DNA of 64,000 nt from a bacterium (lineage in GTDB: Bacteria > 4484-113 > JAFGCY01). The position numbers were made by a program, and so were the translations under genes. The notes beneath the pieces are model-generated. The model did not search any database. It saw only the letters and a program-made list of their open reading frames with translations, and was not told the origin of the DNA. Shown here piece after piece: positions 42,967-50,246 of the stretch. The DNA is taken from assembly GCA_020849855.1 (NCBI GenBank), contig JADZFO010000046.1:37985-101984 (forward strand), read 5' to 3'. How positions within the stretch are numbered: position 1 is the stretch's first letter; each line of letters starts with the position of its first letter.

Positions 42967-44520
42967 GTGACTAAGCGAGGGTTGAGTTTCCCGCTGCGGC
43001 GGGGCCAGGAGTCGATTGACGCGCGCCGGATTGTCATCTGGCGTATGCTGGGCCTGTGTCTGCTGAGCCTTGGGCTGTCTGGGCTGAGCCTGCTGCTGCC
43101 AGCTTCCGCGCGAGCCGCCGTGAACCTTAAGACGGCTGCCTGGGCCACCCGCGGCGATTACATCGAGATTGTGCTGGGCTTTGACGCCAAGTCGCCGGCC
43201 TACAGCGAGTCCTTCCGCTATGACCCCGACCGTTATGTGCTTTCCCTGACTGGCTGCCAGCACGCGCTGCCCAAAGAGGCCAGCGACAAGCTGGCGGCGA
43301 TTGCCCACCCGCTGCTGTCCAAGATCAGCGTGCGCAACGGCGGTGAAAACTGCGAGCTGGGCTTCTACCTAAGCCTCGCCGTCCACCCCTTCATCCGCAC
43401 TGAAGACAAGAACCTGATCCTGCGCTTCTATACCGCGACCCGCATGGAGCGCAACACCACCCTGGCCCCCGGTGTAAGCCTGACCGAAAAGGGCATCACC
43501 CGCGGCGGTGAGAACCTGGCGGCCTATATCGTGCGCATTGACCGTTCCGCGCTGAGCGGCGAAGGCGCTGCGCAGCTCTACAGCGTCTCCGGCGACCGCT
43601 ATGACCGCAAGACCCGCCTGCGGGCCCCCAGCAGCTATGCCCGCAAAGAGCGCGCGGAAGTGGTAATCAACGGCGGTTTCTTCGGCAAGCAGGGCCAGCA
43701 TCTCTCCACCCTGGTGGAGAAGGGCCTGATGCGTGCCACCGGCGTCTATCCGACGCGGCCGATGCTGGTGGTCAGCGACAGCGGCGAGGTGCTGATCGGC
43801 CGCTACAACGTGGTCACCGCGCTGGTCTATACCGACCCGAAGGGCGAAGAGAAGCGCCTGACCGTCAACGCCAAGAACTATCCCTTCCAGCAAAGCAAGG
43901 TAATGGTCTACGACCAGGACTACCCGATCGAAACCCTGCCGCAGGAAGCGATGTTCTATTACCTGCTGCGCAACCACAAGATCGAGTATCACGGCAGCAA
44001 CACCAAAGGGCTGACACTTGGCGAGGGCGTATTGCTGCTTGCCACGGACATCATCCCGGAGGCCAACCCGCTGCAGGACGTGCCGGACGGCAGCTCTGTC
44101 GCGCTGGAGACCAAGCTGACGGACGAGACGGGCCGCAAGCTGCGGGCCGAGAGCGCCATAGGCGGGGCCCCGATGCTGGTCGAAAACGGCCAGGTGGAGA
44201 TCAGCGTGGCCGAGGACAAGGTCCAGGCCGATATCGCGAAAAGCGAGCGCTCGCGCACGGCGGTCGGCCTGACCAAGGGCGGCACCCTGCTTCTGGTAGT
44301 GGTCAAGGAGACCGAGGGTCAGAACTACGGTGGCCTGACACTCAAGGCCCTGGCCGAGCTGCTTATCAGTGAAGGCACGGTAACGGCGATGAACCTCGAC
44401 GGCGGCGGATCCTCCGCGATGGTCGTCGCCGGGCACGTGCTGAACTGCGAAGAGGCCGAGCAGCGCCCCGTGAGCAACGCCCTGGTGCTGAAGCTGGCTG
44501 GCCCCCAGGGCGGGTCCTGA
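42967..44520 (+). CDS. Phosphodiester glycosidase (NAGPA-domain) secreted protein
   Basis: A 517-residue exported protein. After a signal helix (MLGLCLLSLGLSGLSLLLPA, about 27-46, cleaved after ARAA) comes an AMIN-like beta domain (about 50-140: VNLKTAAWATRGDYIEIVLG and so on). The NAGPA domain follows (about 170-510), with VINGGFF, SRTAVGLTKGGTLLLVVV and MNLDGGGSSAMVV. The family includes the human enzyme that uncovers mannose-6-phosphate; bacterial members act on phosphodiester-linked sugars, often of cell-wall polymers. The AMIN-type domain would target it to the envelope. The GTG start is backed by TAGAAT 6 nt upstream. Confidence 0.85.
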   Translation: MTKRGLSFPLRRGQESIDARRIVIWRMLGLCLLSLGLSGLSLLLPASARAAVNLKTAAWATRGDYIEIVLGFDAKSPAYSESFRYDPDRYVLSLTGCQHALPKEASDKLAAIAHPLLSKISVRNGGENCELGFYLSLAVHPFIRTEDKNLILRFYTATRMERNTTLAPGVSLTEKGITRGGENLAAYIVRIDRSALSGEGAAQLYSVSGDRYDRKTRLRAPSSYARKERAEVVINGGFFGKQGQHLSTLVEKGLMRATGVYPTRPMLVVSDSGEVLIGRYNVVTALVYTDPKGEEKRLTVNAKNYPFQQSKVMVYDQDYPIETLPQEAMFYYLLRNHKIEYHGSNTKGLTLGEGVLLLATDIIPEANPLQDVPDGSSVALETKLTDETGRKLRAESAIGGAPMLVENGQVEISVAEDKVQADIAKSERSRTAVGLTKGGTLLLVVVKETEGQNYGGLTLKALAELLISEGTVTAMNLDGGGSSAMVVAGHVLNCEEAEQRPVSNALVLKLAGPQGGS

Positions 44521-44623
44521 CCCTCCGAGCCTCTCTCGGGCTCCTGACTGAACTGCCCGGCTTTTCTGGTAGTCTTATATGTGTGCCGCCGGGCTGAGGT
44601 CCGCTGCGGCCGGGGGTATTGCC

Positions 44624-45757
44624 ATGACCGCTTACTCGCATCTGCTTAAGGGACTCGCCCTGGGCGCCCTGTCCTGTGGTTTACTGGCCGTCCTGCCTGA
44701 AGGCGCCGAGGCCCGTGAACGCTCCGGCCGCCGCTCCGAGCGCCGCAGCGAGAGCCGCCATGATTCCCGCTCCGAGCGCTACAGCGATGACTGGGGCTAC
44801 CGCGCCTTCATCCCCGACGGTGGCGGCGGGCGTGTCTACTATGGCGATCCTGATGGCTACAGCAACGGCAATATCTACGGCTGGAACAACGGCTGCTATG
44901 ACGAAGGCTGGAACCACGGCAATCGGCCCTGGCGGATCTACCGCTATGGCGACCGCTATGACAACTACGGCAACGGCCTGTCCATCAGCCTGAACGGAGA
45001 CAACTTCTCGCTGAACTACCGCCGCCGCGGCCGCCCGATCTACTCCGCCCCGGACTGCGCCGAGTATGGCTACTATGGCCGCGGGCGCTACGATTCGGCG
45101 ACTTATGTTTACGGCGACGGCCCGATCGTCATCGACGGCCGGGGCAGGGATTATGATTACACCCGCCCGCCCCAGGATTACAGCGGGGATGTCTACTACG
45201 ACTACAGCCGGCACGAAGACAACGACACGACCTACAACTACTACGACTCGCCGGTGCAGCCCCGCGAGCAGCCCAGCCGCTATATCGAGACCCCGGCCTA
45301 TGGCCCGCAGCTGCCGGAAAGCGATGCTGCTGAACGCCCGCAGCGTGCCGTCGGCCTGCGCTTCCATGACCAGACCCGTCTGGCCGCGCATGACGGCGAC
45401 TGGCGCCTTTCAATCGTCGAGGGCAAGCTTTATGCCGCCCGCGGCAAGGGCAAGGGCCAGCTTGTGGCCAGCGGGGTGGACGGCGACTTTGGCGCCTATG
45501 CCTATAACAGCGGTGGTCTGCTGAGCCTGGTCTACCGCTCCGGCGGCGACGTCTACGCCTCCAGCCAGGACCCGGAGGGCCGCTGGCTGGCCGAGGGCCT
45601 GCCCTATAACGTGGACTTCCGCGCCGAGAACAGCCTGGGCCTGGTTGGCGGCGATCTGTGGTTCACCTTCAGCGCCACTGACGGCCTGCGCTATGTGGTG
45701 GTCCTGCGTGATGGCGTCTGGAGCGAGCTGGGCTCTGCCAGCGGCGGACGGCGCTAG
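44624..45757 (+). CDS. Secreted tyrosine- and glycine-rich protein
   Basis: A 377-residue exported protein with a signal peptide (LKGLALGALSCGLLAVLPEG, about 8-27). An Arg/Ser-rich patch (RSGRRSERRSESRHDSRSER) and a long Tyr/Gly/Asn/Asp-rich region (about 60-240; GYSNGNIYGWNNGCYDEGWN and similar) follow, then a compact C-terminal beta domain. The composition resembles structural or adhesive surface proteins. No catalytic motif. A TTATAT sequence at 44575-44580 is a plausible -10. The ATG at 44624 is preferred over 44579, which lies inside that promoter region. Confidence 0.65.
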   Translation: MTAYSHLLKGLALGALSCGLLAVLPEGAEARERSGRRSERRSESRHDSRSERYSDDWGYRAFIPDGGGGRVYYGDPDGYSNGNIYGWNNGCYDEGWNHGNRPWRIYRYGDRYDNYGNGLSISLNGDNFSLNYRRRGRPIYSAPDCAEYGYYGRGRYDSATYVYGDGPIVIDGRGRDYDYTRPPQDYSGDVYYDYSRHEDNDTTYNYYDSPVQPREQPSRYIETPAYGPQLPESDAAERPQRAVGLRFHDQTRLAAHDGDWRLSIVEGKLYAARGKGKGQLVASGVDGDFGAYAYNSGGLLSLVYRSGGDVYASSQDPEGRWLAEGLPYNVDFRAENSLGLVGGDLWFTFSATDGLRYVVVLRDGVWSELGSASGGRR

Positions 45758-45806
45758 AGCACCGTCCACCTTTTCTGCACCCTGGTCAGCTTGAGCTGAA
45801 GCTCAT

Positions 45807-47213
45807 TCAGTGCGCGCTGCTGCGCCAGGTATCTGACGCAGCGGACTTCGACATCCCGGGGAAGAGCGGGTTAAGCCCCAGACAGCGTTCACGGAATGCA
45901 GCGGCGGCGGCCCTCTCGCCCTGCTCCGCATAAACCTCTGATGCGAGGCCGTAGAGGCCGGGGGTGGTGTAGGGCGTGGCCAGGCACTGTTCCAGCACCC
46001 GCCGGGCATCAGCGCTGCGGCCGGCCTTCAGATAAGCCTCGGCGAGCTGCTCGGCGGCCAGGCCGGCGGGACGCGCTTCGTAGTTCTGCTCCGCCAGACT
46101 GCAGAGCTTCTGCATATCAGTCTCGAAGCTGAGGCTGTGGCTGAGCATATGTCCCATGGCCGCTTCCGGAAGCTGCTCCACCTGCCGCTCCCACAGCGCT
46201 CGCGACTGCCGGACCAGCTTCTCGCCCCGGGCCTTAAGCTGCGGGTCAGAGCTGCTCTCAGCGGCTTCAAGGTAAAGCGCGGCCAGGCGGTCCATCAGTT
46301 CGGGATGACCGCTCTGCTCTACGCATTCCTCCAGCAGGGCCGTGGCCTCCGCCCGGCGGCCCTGGAGCTCATAGACCTCGGCGATGTGTTCGCGGATCAG
46401 CCACCAGTTGCCGACTTCCTGCTGCGCCGCTTCGAAGTACTCCAGCGCCTCGGCATAGCGGCCGCTCTCCATGTGCATGGCACCGCGCTGCAGCTTCAGC
46501 CAGGCCTTCAGCTGGGCCTGGTCCGGCTCGACATACTGCTCGCTGAGCTGCAGCAGCGCCAGGGCTTCCTGCCAGCCGCCGGTGCGCAGGTGATACTCCG
46601 CCAGGAAGCTGAGCGTGCTGGACTGCGGTGCCAGGGCCGCGGCCGCGCGGTACTGCTTCAGGGCCTCTGCGTAATCCCCGCTGTGGAAGGCCACCTCGCC
46701 GCGCAGGGTGGCGATGGCCGCGCGCTCGAGACCCGAGAGGCCCACCTTGCGCTCGGCACGCTCTAGGTAAGGCTCAACCTGACTCAGGCGGTGGATGCTC
46801 ATGTTGTAGCGCGCCGCCAGCAGGTTCGGCCCTGAGCCTTCCGGCGCAATGGCGAAGGCCTCGTCCAGCAGCTTGCCGATGCTCAGATAGTCCGCGAACT
46901 GGCCGCTGAGGCCCACGCGCTCCATCAGCAGGCCGGCGAGGCGCTCGCGCTTGAGCCAGTCCCCCGGCTGCTGGTCGACCAGCTTTTGCATGCCGGCGAT
47001 CCGGCCGTCGACATCACTCAGCAGGGCCGCATAGTCCGCCGCCGGGGCGCAGGCGCTGCAGCCCGGCTGCTGCGCAGCGCTGCGCTCTTCCGCCGCCGCT
47101 TCAGTGCTGCCGCTCAAGCGAAGGCAGGCCAGCGCGGCCAGCAGGAGAAGCACTGCCAGGCTAAGGGCGCGGGGCCGCAGGCCGGGAATCTTTTCTTTAG
47201 CGTTACGCAACAT
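45807..47213 (-). CDS. Envelope TPR-repeat protein
   Basis: 468 residues with an N-terminal membrane anchor or signal (about 14-33, ALSLAVLLLLAALACLRLSG). A Cys pair CSACAP and at least seven TPR-like units follow, for example EVAFHSGDYAEALKQYRAAA, AEYHLRTGGWQEALALLQLS and IAEVYELQGRRAEATALLEE. The protein should extend into the periplasm as a scaffold. No catalytic domain. GAGGTG precedes the ATG. It is the first gene upstream of the split DUF4331 pair in map order but is separated from it by about 100 nt. Confidence 0.8.
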   Translation of the reverse strand: MLRNAKEKIPGLRPRALSLAVLLLLAALACLRLSGSTEAAAEERSAAQQPGCSACAPAADYAALLSDVDGRIAGMQKLVDQQPGDWLKRERLAGLLMERVGLSGQFADYLSIGKLLDEAFAIAPEGSGPNLLAARYNMSIHRLSQVEPYLERAERKVGLSGLERAAIATLRGEVAFHSGDYAEALKQYRAAAALAPQSSTLSFLAEYHLRTGGWQEALALLQLSEQYVEPDQAQLKAWLKLQRGAMHMESGRYAEALEYFEAAQQEVGNWWLIREHIAEVYELQGRRAEATALLEECVEQSGHPELMDRLAALYLEAAESSSDPQLKARGEKLVRQSRALWERQVEQLPEAAMGHMLSHSLSFETDMQKLCSLAEQNYEARPAGLAAEQLAEAYLKAGRSADARRVLEQCLATPYTTPGLYGLASEVYAEQGERAAAAAFRERCLGLNPLFPGMSKSAASDTWRSSAH

Positions 47214-47316
47214 ATCGCACCTCGAAGTGAAGATGGGAGGCTGCGGCAGGAGCAGCCTCCCGCAAGCGCATCAGCCCGCTGCAGGAGCGGTCCGGATGGC
47301 AGTCCGGCCGGTCGGG

Positions 47317-47931
47317 CTAATGTGGGTCGGCAAGGTAGGGAAAGCCGGGCTTGAAAGGCACGTCGTTGGCCGGCGGGTTCAGCGGCAGGTCGCTGAAGGT
47401 GCTCAGGTCCTGGCCGTTGGTGCCCAGCTTGAGCAGCACCGCCGCCAGGGTGATGTCCACCACCGGGTCAGTCAGCTTGCGGCCATTGGGATAGCCCGTG
47501 GGCTGGTCCGGGTTGTACTTGATCGTGTCCGGCACGATGACCGGGCCGGCCTGGGCCAGGGTTTCCTCAACCGTGGCCGGGGTCAGCGCCAGGCCCGTCA
47601 GGTCATCGTCCAGCGCGCTGTGCAGGTCGGTCACGCTGTCGGTAATCTCGCCTACCCACATGCCGGCGGCGTCCTGCACCGGGTTGGAGGCGTTGTAGCT
47701 GTCGCGGATTGGCGCGCTGCCAAGGCCCGCACTGGCCGCGATGCCGGCAGTGCCGGCCTCGACCGCGGCATGGCGGTCAATCTGGGTATAGGCCGCAGGC
47801 GGATCAGTGGCGAAGACAAAGTTGTCCTCGGGTTCGCCGCCGTCGCCGTTGCTGCAGGCGGGCATCAGCAGGGCCGCGGCCAGCAGGGCCAGCAGCAGGG
47901 CATGGGGGAAGTTGAATTCAGGGCTCTTCAT
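47317..47931 (-). CDS. DUF4331-related lipoprotein (C-terminal part)
   Basis: A 204-residue lipoprotein with a clear lipobox, LLMPACSN (Cys near 26). The sequence YTQIDRHAAVEAGTAGIAAS (about 48-67), IRDSYNASNPVQDAAGMWVG and RKLTDPVVDITLAAVLLKLG matches the C-terminal portion of DUF4331 proteins. It starts 2 nt after the stop of the gene carrying the N-terminal portion and has a strong AAGGAGG site. Together the two would make one full DUF4331 protein, but each has its own export signal. Function unknown. Confidence 0.7.
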   Translation of the reverse strand: MKSPEFNFPHALLLALLAAALLMPACSNGDGGEPEDNFVFATDPPAAYTQIDRHAAVEAGTAGIAASAGLGSAPIRDSYNASNPVQDAAGMWVGEITDSVTDLHSALDDDLTGLALTPATVEETLAQAGPVIVPDTIKYNPDQPTGYPNGRKLTDPVVDITLAAVLLKLGTNGQDLSTFSDLPLNPPANDVPFKPGFPYLADPH

Positions 47932-47933
47932 GC

Positions 47934-48584
47934 TTAATCCTCCTTCCGGGACGCGGTGGCCCAGAACTGCAGGTTGTTGCTGCCGCTGCGGATCTCGCTT
48001 GTCGGCATTTCAATTGCCACCGCGGTGACATTCAGGCCGGCGAGGAAGTCGCGGCTGCTGGTGATGCTCAGGGTGCCTGTGGCAAGGGTGTCCAGATAGC
48101 CCTGGGCATCAAAGAAGAATGGGTCGTCGCTGTGGCCGGCCCAGACCCGCGCGCCGCCACCAGCATCCAGCACGGTCTCGACAGGCCCTTCAACCGTGCC
48201 CGGGACACCGGGCACGTTTTCAAACTGCACGCCCACAGCACCGGCGTTGTTGCGGCCGAAGCGCCAGCGCAGCTGGATGTCGCTCTGGTTGTCGCCGTTG
48301 TTGTCGATGTGCAGGGTGTAGAGCGCGTCCTCGTTGTAGACACCCTCGCTGTCCGGCTGCGGGCGGCTGTCGTTAAAGCCGGCCCAGCAGACGATGGCCG
48401 TGGTCTCGCCCCCGCCGGAATCAAAGACATACAGGTCCGTGATGTCCATCGAGGCATCCGCCTTGACCAGCGGGGATTCGTCGTGGTCTGAGGCCTGGAT
48501 GCGGGTCGCCCACCAGCCGCCGGCAACGCAGAGCGCGCAAAGGCTGAAGGCAAGTCCGATCCTGAGGCCGATTTGCTTGTGCAT
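47934..48584 (-). CDS. DUF4331 secreted protein (N-terminal part)
   Basis: A 216-residue exported protein (signal GLRIGLAFSLCALCVAGGWW, about 6-25). The mature start DHDESPLVKADASMDITDLY then VFDSG is the classic opening of DUF4331. It continues with LYTLHIDNNGDNQSDIQLRW, VWAGHSDDPFFFDAQGYL and a C-terminal strand pattern. The Asp-rich opening suggests calcium or other metal binding. The start at 48584 has GGAGGAC 6 nt upstream. Expression is from a good sigma70 promoter (48637-48665). Confidence 0.75.
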   Translation of the reverse strand: MHKQIGLRIGLAFSLCALCVAGGWWATRIQASDHDESPLVKADASMDITDLYVFDSGGGETTAIVCWAGFNDSRPQPDSEGVYNEDALYTLHIDNNGDNQSDIQLRWRFGRNNAGAVGVQFENVPGVPGTVEGPVETVLDAGGGARVWAGHSDDPFFFDAQGYLDTLATGTLSITSSRDFLAGLNVTAVAIEMPTSEIRSGSNNLQFWATASRKED

Positions 48585-48636
48585 AGAGTCCTCCGGGCTT
48601 TTGGCGGCTGGAGCAGCAGCGCCGCCTGTGCTGGGG

Positions 48637-48665
48637 ATTATCCAGATTCGCGGCAGTAAAGTCAA
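48637..48665 (-). promoter_or_regulatory. Sigma70-type promoter of the DUF4331 pair
   Basis: On the minus strand: TTGACT (48660-48665), a 17-nt spacer and GATAAT (48637-48642). The predicted leader is about 46 nt and contains GGAGGAC. It is divergent from pgk. Confidence 0.75.
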
Positions 48666-48797
48666 GTATCCATGACATAAATTTTTGTGTAATGACATCA
48701 ATACAAGAGTGCTGCCATAATTCTGATCCGCCTTGGCGGAACTGTGAAAGGCCGGAGAATTGCCCGTAGCGGGCCCGCCAATCCCGGCTGCGGGGCC

Positions 48798-48803
48798 TAC
48801 AAT
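48798..48803 (+). promoter_or_regulatory. -10 hexamer TACAAT of pgk
   Basis: TACAAT, 36 nt before the pgk ATG; leader about 30 nt. No clear -35. Confidence 0.4.
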
Positions 48804-48839
48804 CTTGCCCCGGCAGACAGGCTGCCGAGGGGGTATCCC

Positions 48840-50069
48840 ATGAAGCTGCGTTCAATCCGTGAAGCTGATCTGAAGGGCCGCAGGGTCCTGACCCGTGTTG
48901 ATTTCAACGTCCCGCTTTCTGCTGGCGAGGACGGCTCCGCCCATGTCGCCGACGACACCCGCATCCGCGCCGCTGTCCCGACACTGGCCTATATGCTGCA
49001 GCAGGGCGCGCGCCTGATCCTCTGCTCGCACCTCGGCCGGCCCAAGGGCGTGGACGACCATCTGCGCCTGGGGCCGGTGGCACCGGTGCTGGAGGAGCTG
49101 CTCAGCGCCGAGCTGCAAAGCGCCGGCGCCGCCCCGGTCCGCGTGCTGCGCCTTGGCGACTGCATCGGCCCGGAGGTTGAGGCTGCCATCGCTGCTGCCG
49201 CGCCGGACGAAGTGGTCCTGCTGGAGAATCTGCGCTTCCATCAGGGCGAAGAGGCCAACGACCCTGATTTCGTCTCCGCCCTGGCACAGCTGGCTGAGAT
49301 CTACTGCTCGGATGCCTTTGGCACCGTGCACCGGGCCCACGCCTCCACCGAGGGTGTGGCCCACAGGCTGCCGGCCTATGCCGGCTTTCTGGTGGAGAAA
49401 GAGGTCGCGGCCCTCAGCCGCATTGTGGAGAACCCGGCCAAGCCCTTTGTGCTGGTGATGGGCGGGGCGAAGATCAGCGACAAGATCGAGCTTCTGGAGA
49501 ACCTGATCCCCAAAGCCGACCGCGTGCTGATCGGCGGGGCGATGGCCAATACCTTCCTGCGCGCCCAGGGCTTTGAGACCGGTGCCAGCCTGGTGGAGGA
49601 AGGCCAGCTTGACACGGCGCGCCGCCTGATCGCCCTGGCTGATTCGCGCGACACACTGCTGCTGCTGCCGGTTGACTACATCGTCACCGACGATGTGCGC
49701 AACCCGCGCCGCGTCGACACACGCCTGGCGCATGAGATCCAGCGCGGCGACAGCGCCGCCGACATCGGCCCCAAGACGGCGTCCTCCTATGCCGACGCCA
49801 TCAGCGATGCGGCCACGGTCTTCTGGAACGGTCCGCTGGGCGTCTTTGAGGTGCAGCAGTTCAGTGCCGGCACCCTGGCTATCGCCAACGCCCTGGCCTC
49901 CATCTACGACAGTGCGATGACCGTGATCGGCGGCGGGGAAAGTGTGGAGGCCGCCAACCGCGCCGGCGTGGCCAGCCGGATCCACCACATCTCCACCGGC
50001 GGTGGCGCCAGCCTGGAGTATGTCGGCGGCGCGGAGCTGCCTGGAATCCAGGTGCTGCGGGCGGACTAG
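48840..50069 (+). CDS. pgk: Phosphoglycerate kinase
   Basis: A glycolytic enzyme: 1,3-bisphosphoglycerate + ADP to 3-phosphoglycerate + ATP. The 409 residues are normal length. Motifs: RVLTRVDFNVPL, DDTRIRAAVPTLAYML, CSHLGRPKG, LLENLRFHQGEEANDPDF, DAFGTVHRAHASTEGV, VMGGAKISDKIELLENLI, FWNGPLGVFE and HISTGGGASLEYVGG. The ATG at 48840 is preceded by a GAGGGGG stretch. The usual gap-pgk-tpi cluster is not here; the gene stands alone between divergent DUF4331 genes and a PKD lipoprotein. Confidence 0.97.
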   Translation: MKLRSIREADLKGRRVLTRVDFNVPLSAGEDGSAHVADDTRIRAAVPTLAYMLQQGARLILCSHLGRPKGVDDHLRLGPVAPVLEELLSAELQSAGAAPVRVLRLGDCIGPEVEAAIAAAAPDEVVLLENLRFHQGEEANDPDFVSALAQLAEIYCSDAFGTVHRAHASTEGVAHRLPAYAGFLVEKEVAALSRIVENPAKPFVLVMGGAKISDKIELLENLIPKADRVLIGGAMANTFLRAQGFETGASLVEEGQLDTARRLIALADSRDTLLLLPVDYIVTDDVRNPRRVDTRLAHEIQRGDSAADIGPKTASSYADAISDAATVFWNGPLGVFEVQQFSAGTLAIANALASIYDSAMTVIGGGESVEAANRAGVASRIHHISTGGGASLEYVGGAELPGIQVLRAD

Positions 50070-50160
50070 CAGGCCCAGCGGATACTGCGCAGGCCTGAAT
50101 ATGCCCACTGGCGTGTTAGTTAATGTCTATTGAGGAGCAGCCTCAGCGCGGTTAGAGTAT

Positions 50161-50182
50161 GCCGCCCCACAAGCGGGGCGGC
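50161..50182 (+). other. Perfect hairpin in the leader of the PKD lipoprotein
   Basis: The stem GCCGCCCC/GGGGCGGC (8 bp) with the 6-nt loop ACAAGC. It is about 64 nt ahead of the ATG. A possible -10 (TAGAGT, just upstream of it) would put it at the very 5' end of the mRNA. Confidence 0.4.
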
Positions 50183-50246
50183 AATCTCTGCAGCGCCTGC
50201 CGCGGCGTCTGCGTGAACCTGGAGGCCGCGGCCCCTGCCGCGAAAC

